Source: Scedosporium boydii
Lineage: Eukaryota; Ascomycota; Sordariomycetes; Microascales; Microascaceae
Length of the DNA: 64,000 nt
Direction: 5' to 3'
Assembly: GCA_002221725.1 (NCBI GenBank)
Contig: NJFT01000064.1
Span: 1-64,000 of the forward strand
Shown: positions 1 to 14,103 of the stretch, piece after piece
Numbering within the stretch: the first letter of the stretch is position 1
Layout of the letters: the number at the start of each line of letters is the position of its first letter
Program-made: the position numbers and the translations under genes
Notes under the pieces: model-generated
What the model was told of the DNA's origin: nothing
Seen by the model: the letters and a program-made list of their open reading frames with translations, nothing else
Database searches by the model: none

Positions 1-2
1 AG

Positions 3-179
3 GATGGGACGGAGTGTCCGGAGGAGGAGTTTAAGCGAGCGGAGGCCTGCGGTGTGGACACAGCCGGGGCAGATATTGCCCGAGCAAATACAACCTTCTT
101 CTTCGAGACGGCACTATTCTTGTTTTCTCCCCCCTTCTTCCCGGACGACCAACAGAAAACCTTCTGCAGCCCCTTCTAG
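3..179 (+). CDS. possible 3' end of a gene entering from the left (C-terminal fragment)
   Basis: Frame 3 is open from the window edge to a TAG at 177-179 and gives about 58 residues. The start is acidic and carries two Cys; a Phe-rich hydrophobic stretch (TTFFFETALFLF) follows near the end. The third codon positions favour G/C, as in the confirmed genes of this window. No homologous family was recognised and the upstream part lies outside the window, so this could also be an open stretch of 3' UTR. If real, the gene converges with the Zn2Cys6 gene downstream. Confidence 0.3.
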   Translation, partial: DGTECPEEEFKRAEACGVDTAGADIARANTTFFFETALFLFSPPFFPDDQQKTFCSPF

Positions 180-1505
180 AAGCCCTGGAAGAAGCAGACG
201 AGCACCTGTTCGAATGACACCCTCCATCGGATCGGAGACGTCCTCGGCTAAGCCACATCCATGCGGGAGAAGGAAAATGGCCATCTACCGGCATATTTAT
301 GCGTTGCCTAGACGCTATGCCGGCGCCGGAGGAATGATATCGCCCGAGAAGGGAAGCTCATCTGCGGGGGTCCTACATCCTAGCTACATATGTACCCTCC
401 TTCCCTCAGACCATCGTTATCCTCAACTTCTCGCCATACATTCTCCATGGAGAATAGGGCTACGCTGTCCCCCCACGAATGTTCTAAACTTAGAATCAGC
501 GAATGGCCGGAACTTAATATCGACTTCATCCTCGACCACCACCTCCCCTCGATACAAGGGTGCGTTGCGGCGCCCTCCCGGACCTCAAAAGTCTACTGCA
601 CACACCATCCTTTTTCACTCCCACCTCCCCTTTTCATCTCTCGCAAAGAAGATGGAGACATTTGCCGAGCCGCTACCGGCGTCGCCCTCCCACGAACCGG
701 GTTTCTTCCTTCAGCGAACACCCTTACCCTCTCAATATATGCCTTACCACCTCACCAATTCTCGCCTGCCGGTCCTTCGCACATACAGCGACAATAATAC
801 TACCTTAATACTCGCACCCATCCTCCTCATCTATACTTAGAAAACGGCTCCCTAGCCTCATCCCTTGGCAAATGCCGTGATACACCACCCTACCCAAACT
901 TTTCTTTCTCTTAGCCACAGCTGCTATTTAATATCGTCACGAGATACCCATTGCATTTCAGGAGCAAAGCAGGTTCATGGTTCATCATCCCATATTATTG
1001 ATCCCCTTCATATCCAGGCCGGAAAACGCCAAGAAAGAGAAAGAGAGATAGAGAGATAGCGACAGAATCCAACCCAAGTCGTCCGATATTCCCCCTCATT
1101 GCATGTGCTAATAGTACAGATATGTGTGTGTGTGTGTGTGTGCGTGTCGTTCCTAAATCCAGAGGCAAAAGAAGAAGAAAAGAAACCCATGCCCATAGAA
1201 CCCCATACTTTTTTTCCCACCCAGTCCCATCATCAAGAGTTACATGGAGAACAGTGAGATCGAGAGAAACAGGAAAAGAAGAAAAAACTGACCCGTACAC
1301 TCCCTTGCAAAGTAAAGAAACGGCGTAAATCGCTGGGCCATTGGCAAATAGACAGGAAAAGCAAAAAGAAAACCACCCATGAGACGGAGATGGAAAAAGA
1401 AAAATCAAGCAAATGTGAGAAAATGCAAAACCAAGAGATGCTGCCATAGGAGACAAAAAACAGGGGACAGCAAGGAAAAGGAAAAGGTAGGAGAAAACCA
1501 TCGCT
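180..1505. other. non-coding gap, 3' flank of the Zn2Cys6 regulator
   Basis: No supportable gene was seen. The interval is pyrimidine-rich on the plus strand at its left side and purine-rich near 1270-1480, where it is probably the 3' UTR of the minus-strand regulator. It holds a short TG microsatellite. The long open frames here (4-840 plus, 995-1570 minus) have low-complexity composition and no domain. Confidence 0.6.
1123..1142. repeat. (TG)10 dinucleotide microsatellite
   Basis: Ten uninterrupted TG units lie in the 3' flank of the transcription-factor gene. Confidence 0.95.
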
Positions 1506-4339
1506 CTAAAACATGATCCATTCAACTTCACCTCCCCGACCACCAATACACTTCGTCCAGTTAAACGCACCCATCTTCACCGCGTCCCCATTCTTCTTAT
1601 CGCCACCCGCATCCTCCGCCCACAATGTCTCCAGAATCTCTAAAGCCGCCAGGTTATTCATGTATCCCGACCGGCCCATAATGTCACGGCACTTGGCTCG
1701 CACAATGTTGCGCTGGAGGTCGTTGACGCATTCAGACCCGGCCACGAAGAGTGGCCAGAGGAGGAACTTCTCAGCGGGGCTACCGACGTCGAGGCTGGTG
1801 GCGTAGTAGACGACCTGGCTAACTAGGTTCTGGAAATTGGCGCTCGAGCTCTGCGAGGTTGGATTGGCCAGCCTCTCCGTGTAGAGGAGGGCTGCGTAGC
1901 GGAAGGCTTCGGATAGGCAACCGAGGTCGCGCAGTTGCGCGGGCATCGTCTCGCTCGGGAGCATCGCCTGGAGCTGCATGGCGTCGAATTCCCAGGATTG
2001 GAGCGCCTGTCTGACTTCCTTCCATTCCTGCCAGAAGCTGGCGCGGTTGTCGTCGAAGCTGCTCGGCGAGGCGACCAACGTATTCAATAACTCTTCGTCC
2101 TCGAGGCTAGAAGGATCGAAGTTGCCGTTGCTGTCGAATCGATGCGAGGAAGAAGAAGAGGAGGAAGAACCGTACGCTTCCATGAGTTGCCGAGCATGTA
2201 CCTTTCTAAGATTGCTCTTATAAGAGCGCCCAAGCGGCAACGAGAAAGGCGAGTGCGGTTGCGCGTCGGTGGGTGAGCTCCGAGCACTGCTCGAGCTGTG
2301 GTTGTATCCGAACACATTCATAGTGTTGCCCGACATAAATGGTGACAGGGGCTGTTGCCTCTGGCCTTCGTTGTGCTGTTGAGTCTGGATGAGTCTGTTC
2401 TGTGAAAGCAGGTTGAGCCGGGCCAGCCTGCTGATCGTCTTGAAAAGCCCCCGCTCGCAACCGACAAGGTTTTCCGCCCCCGCGGGGAGCAAGGGGATGT
2501 CGTGAAACCTGCTGTACATACTTCCACCAAGCTGCGTTTCTCTGTCGTTGATACTAGCGGAAATGGCATCAAAGTAAGTAAAGATGGCCTCCATCCACGC
2601 CGTCTCACCGGAAGGCGCGACGTGCTGAGCTTGTCTCATCGCTAATATCTTCTTGACACCAGCAAACTGAGTGTGGAACCTGGCAATCCCAGATTCAGCC
2701 ATTCGGTAGTGACACAGTAGTAATATCGTCGCCAGGACGGAGTCGTGGGTGGCTTTCGCCGGGTCGTTAAGTTGTTGATTCAATAGGTTGACGGCCAAGT
2801 TTCGATGTTGGTGCTCCTCCGTCAACGCCTGGTCGGCAGAGCCGCCAATGCCTTCTCCAACGGCCTTTTCCGCCATCAGCTTTTCCGACAACTCTCGCGT
2901 CCCCTGTCCGAGGCTAAGACGTCGTTTCATGCGAAGATTGCAGGCCGAGAGGGCGCAGATGGCGTGCTGAAGGCTCTGGCTCGAGACGGCGAGTCGCAGG
3001 ATGTGATCTCGGTAGGGGTTCTGGGGGCTGTCGATAAAGACCATGGACGGAGCCATGGTGTTCTTGTAATAATCCATGAAGAAAGGCATCTTGGCGATGA
3101 GCTCGGAGCTCACATGTACATTGCATGGTTCGTATACGGTTGGCCATTGGCTACTGGTAGAGTCCCAGTCTCCATTGGATCGCGGCGAGATGATGTCTTG
3201 ATCTGACGGCGATGGCCATACGGGGCCTGTCGAGCCGCAGCTTGTGCTGAGGGTGTCGAGTTCGGGTACGCCTGAAACGCCATCGTGTTAGGGTCGTTGC
3301 TGCTCAGACTTTGGAAATGGCATGTTGGCCCCAAATCGGAAAGCAGGTTCGCCTTACTCAGGTTGTCACACTCGCGCATGAGTCTCTGGCTCAGCTGAGT
3401 CTCGAAAGAATCTGCGTGTGACGGATAGCTAGAGGAATGATCCGAAGAGGCGTAGACGAGGCTGGGGCAAGACGTGGGAGGCGGCTGCGGCTGCTGATGC
3501 TGGTGTTGGTGGTGGTGTTGGTCCATCATGACGATCGGGAGAGGGCTGCGGGCGACGGGAGAGTTTTGGGTTGTGCAGCTGTCATACATGAGGGTAGGGC
3601 TGTGGATGTAGGGGATATCATCGACGCGAGGGAAGGAGTGCGCCATGGGCGAGAGGTAGCCGTCGCTCGTCGAGTCGAGGGAAGGGGAAAGGCGCGGGTC
3701 GGGGGTCATGGCGTGAGGTGCGAGATGATGATGAGGGCTCAGCTTCCTGTACTCGGCGCCCTCGGGGATCGACATGGCACTCGCGAACTGCAGATTGTCC
3801 CAATGGCCTTGGATCGCTGGAGAAGATGAACTGAGATTGCTGTCCGACGGAGTCGACACAGCTAGATACCCGCAGTTGTATAGAGAGGCCGGAGGCGGCG
3901 ATATGGAGGCATGGCGTTCGGTGGGTGAGGCCGTGATTTCGTGTTCGGCGTGACTGGTGATCCGCCTCGGGGAGGTTGACACCTGTCCGGTCCACTGCGG
4001 ACCCGTTGCGGCGGAGCTCGATCGAGATCTCTGAGGAGACTTCTTTTGAGTTCCACCACTGACCGGCGGCGACTTGGCAATGGGCAGAGACAGCCCTCGC
4101 AGCTTCCCACGGCTTGCGACGCCGACACCCCAGGTCAACTGGGTCTTGTATCCGGAGCACTCTTGGCCGACCTCGAGGCATTGGGAGCAGTAAGGGCGGC
4201 TCCGGTCACACTTGAGGTTCTTCTTGGAGCATGAAAAGCAGTCATCAGCAGCACCGCCAGCGGCAGCGCGTCTTCTCCTCTTCCGGGCAACGGCGGCATC
4301 CTTGGATGGGGGTTGTTGTTGAGCCATAGGGACGGTCAT
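1506..4339 (-). CDS. Zn(II)2Cys6 transcription factor with Fungal_trans_2 (PF11951-type) regulatory domain
   Basis: Predicted nuclear, DNA-binding regulator of 915 residues with two exons, 4339-3358 and 3271-1506. The 86-bp intron starts GTAAGG, has a CTAAC branch site and ends TTTCAG; splicing joins the two frames exactly. A basic stretch (residues 19-24) precedes a binuclear zinc cluster with Cys at 34, 37, 44, 51, 54 and 61 (CX2CX6CX6CX2CX6C). A TWGVG-ASRGKLRG segment follows, of the kind found in Fungal_trans_2 regulators; the overall look recalls Neurospora acr-2, but I cannot confirm orthology. The middle holds His/Gln/Pro and Ser runs typical of activation or linker regions. The C-terminal half has the helical effector-domain pattern (HAICALSACNLR and LLLCHYRM segments). 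Its 5' side faces a 21.5-kb gene-free interval, so its promoter could be very extended. The target genes are unknown. Confidence 0.9.
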
Positions 4340-5340
4340 GGTTTCGAGACAGAAGGGTAAAGGTAGTGGAACAAGGCGTAGAAAAGGTCATAAAAGATGT
4401 TTTAGAAGTGAAGTTGCTAAGGCTGGAGGGAACGAGGTTATATATATGTGTGTGTGTATATAAAGGTAGGCGTCAAGACGAGAAACGAAATGTCATAAAA
4501 GAAACCAGGCCATGGGGCAAAATGTACGTAGTCGAGGTCGATCACAACGCTTCATACGGGAATCGCTTGTAATAGTATAAGATGTATGTAAAGTGTAAAG
4601 ATCAACAAGGGAGGTTGACCAAGATTGGGATCTGGATCGGGATGGGGAAGCAAAACTGATCAGCAAGCTCAAGATGTAAGAATTGTAACTATCGACGAGG
4701 CCCAAAGAAGAAGGGGAACCTTGTTTCTTTATGTTCTTTTCTGACGCGAAGTGCTAAGGAAGCTTTGCTATTTTGTAGGACCGAAGCTCAATGGGCAATC
4801 AGCAATCAGCAAGCGGCAGCGTCCCCATACTACTACAGACCTTTCATGTAACTCCCCTTCATTAGCATGGAGAAGTCGACACTACTAGAATACGACTAGC
4901 AGCAGGAATCCTGGATGTTGTGGACGACTGGGGGGGTGGGTGGGGGTGTGCTACATCGAGTACGATGGAGCAAGGTTGGAGAGGAACTGTCCGGCTAGGG
5001 ACTAAAGGGTGTGGTGTGGGCGTGTGAAGTGTGAAGGGAGTCGAAGTAGTGTAATGGAGGGGGTGTGTCGGTGGGCGGGAGAGACGAATATCTCGACAAG
5101 AGGTGTGGGAGGAGAAACAAGCTAGCCCAGACCAGACCTGGAAAGAGACCAGGCCAGGGTCCAGGGTATTGGTCTTTTTTTCTTTCTCCCTATTTTCTTT
5201 CTTTTTTTTTCCCCTCGTTCTTCTTTTTCATTTTCCTTTCCTAACTCCTTTCGATATGATGGGTCTGCAGTGTACTTGTAGAGATGATCCCTGGGATCTC
5301 AGGTAGAGATGATGCTTGGCACTTGTCCAGCGAGTAAGAG
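4340..5340 (-). promoter_or_regulatory. 5' flank of the Zn2Cys6 regulator, with a pyrimidine-rich tract
   Basis: This is the first kilobase upstream of the regulator ATG. It contains a TATATATA/TGTGTG patch near 4440-4460 and a G-rich stretch near 4930-4950. A CT-rich tract at about 5173-5245 is followed by CCTAACTC and CTGCAG, which together resemble the 3' end of a plus-strand intron. No protein-coding exon could be attached to that signal, so a non-coding transcript or chance remain possible. Confidence 0.35.
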
Positions 5341-8300
5341 AAACAAGAAAAGGCTAGGGTCCTCTGCTCTGTACGAAGTATAGTACTACCTCTACTACTT
5401 CAGACTTCAGACTTCAAAACGGAGGAAGGGCTTCGCCAGTTGTTCTGGCATTGTCATGGGTGCAAGAACGGTGGATGGTGCAGGGCAGACAACCCGACAC
5501 AGACAATGTCCCAGCGGTTTGCCCCCGATCCTGGTAAACAGAAGTGCCGATAGATATTGGGGTTAAACCACAAACGACAAAAAGAACGAGTGCATTGGGT
5601 GGTGATGCCACTCACGAGGGTTTACCCCAATGCACGAGTGTTTCCAACATTTGCTGTACTCGCCTGATTATTCGAGGCAGAGCCCATGAGCCTATGAGGC
5701 ATACAGAAGGCGTAGGCGTTTGATCCAGTCGAGGTGAGGGGGGCCGGGAAATAAGGCCAGGCCTCTCCTGCTTTACTGCTTCCAGCACTCGACAGAGAAG
5801 CGGATCAGATGTACCTTGCCAAGAGATGGAAGAGCATCAAATCGTTTATTTCGAACGCAGTAAGATTTCGCACTTGCTTGCAAGACTAACGCCTAACTGA
5901 CTGGTCGGAAATAAGAATAGGGCACCTTGGTGAATACTTCCGAAGGAGATAGAGATTGATACTTCTCGCCAAGGAATTAGACGGCCGTTGGGGCTTGAAC
6001 CAGGAACAGTGTTGTGCCCTGGGGGTTTCTATCCTGTCGATGGAAAGGCCAGAGCGTATGAAGCAATCTTCCTCCGTCCGTTCTTTCGCTCTTTGGAGAG
6101 AGAGAGAAGGTCTGCCGAGGGTACAATTGTATTTCCTCGGTGGCGTGTGCTGGGACGGAGATGGTTCTATTAAGGATGTCGGAGGAGGGAACAGCAATTA
6201 GAAAGGCACAGAGTCGACTCGACTGGGAGGGCCAGAGGCGGAGGCTGGCAGAGGCAACTTTCAGCAGGGGAGGGGGGGAAAAAGGTTCCAACGTTCCAAT
6301 GTCTGTGTGTCCGATGTTCTTTTTCTTTTCTCTGCTCGGAATAGTGTACAAAGATACTTCGCTGGCTCATGCCTGCCCCATGTAATGTGCTGTTGCAACA
6401 AGGAACATCAAATGCAGCAATTGGTGCAGCCCGTTCGATGTACTTCGTACATCTCGAGGTACTCGACTTGGGGCTAGCCCAAGATCTGAACGTCACGGCG
6501 CAGAGTTAAAAGAGGTCTGGAGATACAGCTGCCAATGTCGCTTTGTATTCCTGGAGTGTACTTCGTACTCTCCTCCGAGGGGCACTAATCTCATCGCCAG
6601 GCCTGGCCAACAACACCTCAACTGTCAACTGTGCCCAAAGGCTACTTCCTCGACTTACAGAATGTGGCGCACCAAGATGGTTTGGTACGGAGTAACACTC
6701 ACCAGTGTGAGACCACAGGGAAGGCGGCCTAGTCAGGGTCACCACGGACGGAAAGCACGAAGCACACGCCTAGAGTTGGCTTGTTCGTACTTCGTAGTAA
6801 CGTATTTCGTACAACACACACATCCATTGATTCTAGAAGGACCTTCGAAGCACACCTCCGAACTTTAACTCTTACGCCCAGGCAGCGTAAGCCAGGCAAG
6901 TCATTCAAATCCTCAAACTACTCAAAATTAGTGTAGCTCCTGCCACGTTAAGGCAAGGGATCGATCGGTACCTCAGCACAATCATGTATCGCCGCAGATA
7001 GGGCTGCCGTCCGCCCCTCGAGACATTGAAGCCTATCATTGAAGTCTACTCTTTTTCTTCATTACGAAGGAGCACGTTGCCCCCTTCGTAGTGTACGTGT
7101 CCACAGGTACGGGCAAGGACGGGGCAAGTACGGGCGGGGTACCCTATCGGGCAAGGCAAGGGCAAGGCGCTGGGCGTTGCAGAAAAGGAAAGGGCCAATG
7201 CGGACGGAACAGACAACGGACAATAGACAGAGAGAAGAGGGAATACTGGAAAGCGCGATGCATCAAATCTGAAGAGCCAGCCATGTGCATCGCTGGCTCC
7301 GTTTTTGAGGTACCTCTATGGTAATACTCCAGTTGTCTCTCTATTCGCAAACTAACAAGCCATCATGACCTCTACTTCTTATAAATCTTTCAAACGCCAC
7401 CTGCGTTTGTTCCGCCACCCTACCCTTCGAGACAGTCCAATCTAGAAGGAGTAAATTGGGCAGAAATTGAGTTCAGGGAAGACGAGCCTCAACTGTTTGT
7501 AGTGCAACTTGTCGATGTCTACACCCGAGAACTGGTGAAAAATGTTCTCCAAAGAGCAATGACCAGCTCGGTCCAATTGATCTTGACCCGGCACTATCCG
7601 CTCCAGCCCGACCAGGCCAGGCTAGAGATGCACTCTCATCCTCTATCCCCTCCATCCGTCAAGCAGCCGCCAAATGCTGTCAAGGTCTGCTCCTTCATTG
7701 TTCTGACGGCGATCCGTTACTCAATTGATCATCGATGTTGCACGTCTTGGATGAACGCCAACGACAGTTTTCCGTCTTGGTAACAGCTCGTGTGCTGCCC
7801 GCCTCTTCAGAGTGCCGTCTGCCGTCTTTCGAGTGGATTGTGGATTGATTGATTAATTGACGGATCCATCAGTGATGGATCAATGATACCGAACCCTGGC
7901 CTGGCTATCCACTGCGCCGGGCCTTCTCTTCGGGGTCGTACTGCGCCAGGTTAGACTGCCCGAGTGCACTTTGCAACACCCTGACTTGCTAGTGCCTGTG
8001 AGGTACCTCCTCGCCGTCAGTACTTATACCCTCCGCGTTTACAGTATGCAAGAGAAAGTCCCATCTCTGTCTCGGGTGCTTTGTAAATGGGTCTCGCACC
8101 AGTATTGATCTCTCCTTACCTTGAACAGCCAGGCGATAGGCTGGACGGGCTTGGCAAGGCCAGCGCGTCGCAGCGCAATATTACTTCGTAGCTTCAACTG
8201 ACCAAAATCGATCAATGATGTTCCTCTGTGCTTTTTACCCCAGTTTGATAGCGTGTTTCCGTTCAGGTTCTTTTGCAAGCCGCCAAGTACCCCACTCTCT

Positions 8301-11300
8301 GTCGTATGCTTGTATATGCGAGTCGCCATTCCAGTATCGATGTGTGGGACTTTTTGCCCTTGAACCGAACCATCGATGCAATGTTACACCCCTCATCACT
8401 GGTGGTGGTTCTCGGTGGCTATGTTAACCCAACCATAATTTCATGGATCATTCGCCTGTCTTTTCTCCTCATCCATCAAATCCTATTGCGAGAGTGGGAG
8501 AGAGCGGGAGAGGAGGAGGCGGGGATCGGATGGGATCAGGCGTAATACTCCTTTGCCGATATCAATACACTACTCCGTACACTCTGAACATTCGGGACGG
8601 TCCTTCTGCCCATCACCAGACGGCGTTAGTGCGTCCTTGAACACCTTCTTTGGGCGACGAGCAGGACGTATGAACCTTGAAGTACCCGCATTTTGCTGAC
8701 TTGGCCAGCCCAGCCCAAGGCTACTAGCATACTAGCACAATTGTAACGACTTGTTCCTGGGTGGAGCCCTCACACTCTGCAAGGTCGGGCTTGGAATCAA
8801 ATCTCCAGGCTTCTCTTTCTTTTCCGTTCCTGCTTATCCTAACAAAAGAAAAAACCCACAGACCAGGTTTAGTGTCTCGAGAGATACGAAGTACAACCCT
8901 AAAGTCAACCTCTTGCAAGATTGTGCCCTGTCCCGTCCCGTCCCATGGCCCTGTTCAGTGCTCGGTCGGGCTTGGTGCGACCTGGAACAAAGGGTCCTGG
9001 ACATTTTCGATCGAGTTGCCCGCATCCACACTCCCTTTGAGACGAGATAATGATGGAATCCCTGACTCGTCATGCGGGGACCCGATACCCTCTGTCGAGT
9101 AAGAAACCGAATGATTTGAATTCGATTGGGGGGAATAGAATCTCTTAAGACTTTAATCGGATGGTACTAAACTACAGTGAGTGGTGTAGGCTAACAAATG
9201 GTGGGGGAGACTCTCCAAAAATCCCCGTCATTTCAGCCACCCGCCATGCCGTGATTTCGTTCATCTCATCCGACATCGAGTTTACGTGTATTGGTCGTCT
9301 GGTTTCTTTCCTCACCCCACGACCTATTAAGAATCAACAGCTTCTCGCTTGCCATCCGACGAGAGACACACATAAACTAGTTCGTGTCGCACGTGCTGCC
9401 TCGGGACCTCCCACGCTCAGATTCACTGCGATGCGGCGGGTGGCTGCGAGAGAGAGCTCATGTGAGACGTCGCAGCCAGTAGTGGCAGTGGCTGACCGAA
9501 TCACCGATCTGTCGAGTTATTTTCGGACGCAAAATATATTACCCTCTGTGGCACAAGCACCCACCAACTTTGAACTTTGCTGGTTCAGGGAGACGGGGTT
9601 ACCTCCTCTTCCCGGGGATTTACAATATGGGAGGAGGGTAGGGTATGAATAAGATGACCCGACTTCCGAATGATAACAAGTAGGAGCTCTTATTTCCTTG
9701 ATCAAGACGTAGACAAAAATGACCTGAACTTTACGAGAGTGTGTGGAGTGAAGCTGTGTGGAATACTCAGTCCGTCCTACAGTGTAAGTAGATGTGGTGC
9801 AGTGGGAACATCGGTATCTGAGCAAGCTCTCCGCCGCCCAGATCCTCTCATGTCGTGCTTGCTTCTCGTCTCCGCTCCTGCCAAGTTCGCCTCTTAGTAC
9901 CACCACTTGGTGGGATTTCACTGCATGCCGCTCTCCTGCAGGTGTTGATTTAATCTATCGGGTCAACATGATTTGGTCCTCTGACTGAATGTTGAACTTT
10001 GAGGGGGGAGGATAAGAAAGAAGAAGGGAAAAAAAAACCCCCGTCACTGTTCGTTCTGTTCCCTGGAACCAGCCTGGGGGACCTTTTCTTATCCCACCCA
10101 TCCCTACTTCGCACTTCGTACGAAGTACTGAATGTACGATCGAGGTGACACTCGCGCGTAGTGTAAATGCTATCCACGCTGACCTGCACCAAGTCGCATC
10201 CCGACTGCATGCACCTGCAGTCACTACAACGACAACGACATTAGGAAGGGTCATTGGAGGGGGTCATCCGTAACTCGTGATGTGGGTGCCTTGATGTGCC
10301 TTGACAACACGGGAAAGCAATAGTCAAAACAAAAAGACCCCGACATTCGAGAACCCCGGTTCCCCAATTGAGTTTAAGATCCCGTTGTACTCGACAATGG
10401 CAGGATACGGCATCATCACGCGGGATATCTGTTGCACCTAGATGTAGACTCTCTCCAATCGATACTTGCAGCTGTGGCCCAAGACGAGACTTTTTTGGAC
10501 TTTCGTTGTCAAGATGCACGGTAATTAGCTGCCAGAGATCAAATGTCCGCAAGTCTAAGCCTCCCCATCGAACAAACGTTCCTACCTTCTCTGCGAGGTT
10601 ATCGAAACTCCGAAGGGCAGGCGCGAAGGACATGCCATGATACAAAGTTGACAGACAGAGCAGCTTATCACATGCAAAACCCGACCGAGATATTTCGTCG
10701 GGAAAGGGAAGTCGCCAAGTTCGTGAAGTTCCATTGTCATCATCGCCAATCTCCAAAATTCCCGAGCGGGTCAGCCACAATCCGTCTTTCACCAATCCTT
10801 TGCTTCCATCAAGCGGTCCCTGTCCATTTTTTTTTCCTTCCAACTAGCCACTCCACTCCGATATCCATCCCACTTCTCTTGATACAAGGAGCGCAATTAC
10901 CAAGCAGAGTTTGGAAACAATATCAAACGCGGCGGATTTGATTGAAATCTTGCACTGCTAGCAAACGAACCAGCCCATCAGAGCTGTCGCCTGCAGTCCG
11001 TTCGCCAGTCCATGGAGAACGAGGCTTATGGGAGCGCCAACTGGCAACACCCCACGCAATTCCTCGCATTTGGGGGAGCAGCCTCAAGGCTGGGACAGGG
11101 GGGTTTGTCGCGACCAATTGATGCGATTTGCCTTATTTGTCGAACTTGGCCACCAAAACGGCTACACGAATCACAAACTTTCGGATGTCGCTTTTTATTT
11201 TCTCTTCTCTTTGCTTTTTTCTTCCCTTTACGAACAATCGAGTCGTGTGAATGGCTGCCGAATAAATCCAAGCAAGCCAGAGTCCCTCCTCTGCTTCTAT

Positions 11301-12392
11301 CTGCCGGTATGTCGATCTCGGCGAAACCCTTTTCCCCCTTGCCTCTCCCTCCGCTCCAACCATAAAACGGCCCATCCCTGCGAAGTAGCGTCATTCTCAA
11401 CCAAGCTCTCCGCTGTGGCTGGCCACTAGAATGTCGACAAACCGGCTTCCATGCAGCCTTCCACAAGGTTTCCATTGCTCCCCCGCCCCCCTCCCACTCC
11501 TTCCATCCAACCCCCGCCGCCCAATCCCACCACACGCCAGCCATCCATCTCAGCTCCTCCATTCGGGCCCTCCGACGAGGCCTGACTGGCTGGAGGATGC
11601 GAATCCTCACTGGCCTGGCTGTCGTAGTAGGCAGACTAGGAAGTCTGGAATATTTTATTCTTTGAGGCGGTGGGCTATCGAAAGGCAGCGGACCGACTTT
11701 GTATGCCCCGACATGAGCCCGGCTGAGCTGATTTTTTTTCCTTCCTCTTCTCTACACTACGCCTAATCACTAGTGTCTGATGCATGTGAAGCTAGCTTGT
11801 AAGTACGATCTAAGAATTACATTGATGTCAACCGCCTTGCTCTTGTCAAGAAACATGGAGCGACACAGTCTACGATAAGCCAGATTTACCCCAGCTCGAC
11901 TCGCGAAGGATGACATAAATCGCCCGCACGAATGAGCCCGGAAATAAGCCTGCGGTCTTTACGATGCCGGGCTGGGTGGTTCCGAATTTCGGTTTGGAGC
12001 TGTATCTCCAAATTAACAGGCCTCCAAGTTACTATTTCCGAACCTTGGTCCAATCTTGAGAGCACCATGCGTTTCTAAATCTAGACGAACTCGCAATTTC
12101 AAAACGAATGTCCTCATCGAGTACTCGGTATATTGGGAGGGTCCCGAACACCTGGACACTTTTCTGAAACCGGGTCGTCTACGGCGAGATTGAACATCGT
12201 TCAGCATGGCAAGGCAAACTTCGCGATGGGTCTGCCTGGAGATTGCCAGCTGCCTGCGTGGACGTGCAGAGCCTGACGGTGGCGTCGAGTCGGTGGCCGG
12301 GTAAGGCAGCGCCTAGACTGTCCGGCGGTATTACGAGGCTTTTCCACCGAGATCATCTTGGCAATTGACTTTGATCTTCGAGGTTCGAGAAG

Positions 12393-12407
12393 AAAAAAAA
12401 AAAAAAA
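12393..12407. repeat. A15 homopolymer tract
   Basis: Fifteen consecutive A on the plus strand inside the gene-free interval; no associated gene was seen. Confidence 0.9.
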
Positions 12408-14084
12408 TTCCATGCTATCAGTGCTAAACATTAGTTTGGTTTTTCTTATCGCTAGTATGAACGACGCATGGCGGCGGGTTCCGCCATCTCGAAAACCCCT
12501 TGTCGCGGCCAGGTGATTCTCGCTCCCGCTAACCAAAACAAGGGTTTTCATCGAACTTTTCCATCTAGGTTCTTTAACGGGCGACCAGGGCCTGATGACA
12601 ATTTGTCTCCTTCCATGACGCACGAATGAGACGACTGCCCACGTCCACGACTCCAATCGACCGAGGCAGAGGAAGAAGATGACCCGTGAGACATTTTACC
12701 ACCCTCACTTTGTCGGATATTTTTCTTCTTGTCTTCTCTTTTCGACACACCCCAAGCCATTCCTTTTTTTATTTTCCTGCCATGTAGAACTGCCCCCCTT
12801 GTAAAATTACACAACCCCGGGTTTGAAGTTGCTGCAGGCCACAGGGCGATGTAGAACAGAGCACGGAGGCTGCGGAATCTAAACGAACAGAGTTTCAGTG
12901 GGGGATTTGGGGGCTGGTGGGGCGGTTAGAAGAAGGTCCGCCTGGTGCACTTTTAGCAATAGTACCTGGCTAGGCCTCTGCGTGGCGCCGTAGCTGCGGG
13001 ACGAAGAAGAGGGGGGCAGGCCAACAACCTGGAACTGACGAAGGATCAGATATTGATCAAATCGTGCAATTTCAATCTTGCCAACTCTTGGGGCGTGTGG
13101 GAATTTCGTAAGCATGGATGGGATCAATCATCAAACCCTCTTCTCAACTGACACACCGAGGGGACCTGCTCTTCTCGGTGGCACCGCTGCAAGTTGTCTG
13201 CAGGTTTAGTCCTAGTTCCATGCGGGGCCGGCGCAGGACAAGCTCTTTGCCTGGGTTGGTGCATGTTGGCGGCGTGAAAGATGTGGTGAGTACGAAGTGG
13301 TACAGGACCGACATCCACAACCACACACACAATCTTGACAACCTTGACCCCCACTTACACACCAAGTTCAAAAAATCACCTGCAGGTCGCTACACGATGC
13401 TACTCCTACTCCTAGTCGGAGAAGCTGTCAAGAGTAGCTAAACGACTACGAAGAATCCAATGTCTATCTAGATTACACTGCGTTGAAATGGGTGGCGTCC
13501 GTATTAGCCCGCGGCGCATCCGGGTTGTGTTACTGGGCTTCGGCGACGCCTCCCCTATCAAGAAGCCGCGCAGGCAGTATTTTTTCTTTCTGCACAGCAC
13601 ATCAAAGAATTTGATTTTCTCCCCCCCTTCTAAACCAAGGATATTTTCTTCGTAGAAGCCGATGATCTATGCAGCCGAGAAAAAAAACCACCGAATCCTG
13701 TGGAACAAATGATTCGAGAAAATGTGCCGCTCGGGCTGTTATTCCAAAGAGGATCAGATCGACAAAGCCGAGTTTAGAATCTCCCTTTTCATCACCGACC
13801 GGGGCGGTGATTTGCCAGGGGCGGCGGAACGGGGGGAGGGGGTGGTTTGCTCAACCCGCACTCGGATCCTTTTGAGCTAGAGCCAGCAAAAGATGCCAGC
13901 ACATGCCGAGTGAGCGCCGAAGCACTAACAATTGCGATGCGGTTATCTCGGAAAATGGCAGCATCATCACATCACCAATCTCAACAGTTGAGACCTTCTA
14001 TCTTTTGGACGAGCTTCCATCCATCATTTCATTCCTCTATCTCTCCTATATGACCACTACGGGGTAGAGGGATGTTTGCGCGTG

Positions 14085-14103
14085 TTTTTTTTTTTTTTTT
14101 TTT
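14085..14103. repeat. T19 homopolymer tract
   Basis: Nineteen consecutive T inside the gene-free interval; no tRNA-like or 5S-like sequence was recognised immediately before it. Confidence 0.9.

Noticed and set aside
9161..9652. 163-codon open frame on the plus strand
   Set aside because: No recognisable motif, mixed composition and no coding-type third-position bias.
10241..10843. 200-codon open frame on the minus strand
   Set aside because: No domain, no signal peptide, no plausible splice extension, and composition like translated intergenic DNA; it also overlaps frames on the other strand.
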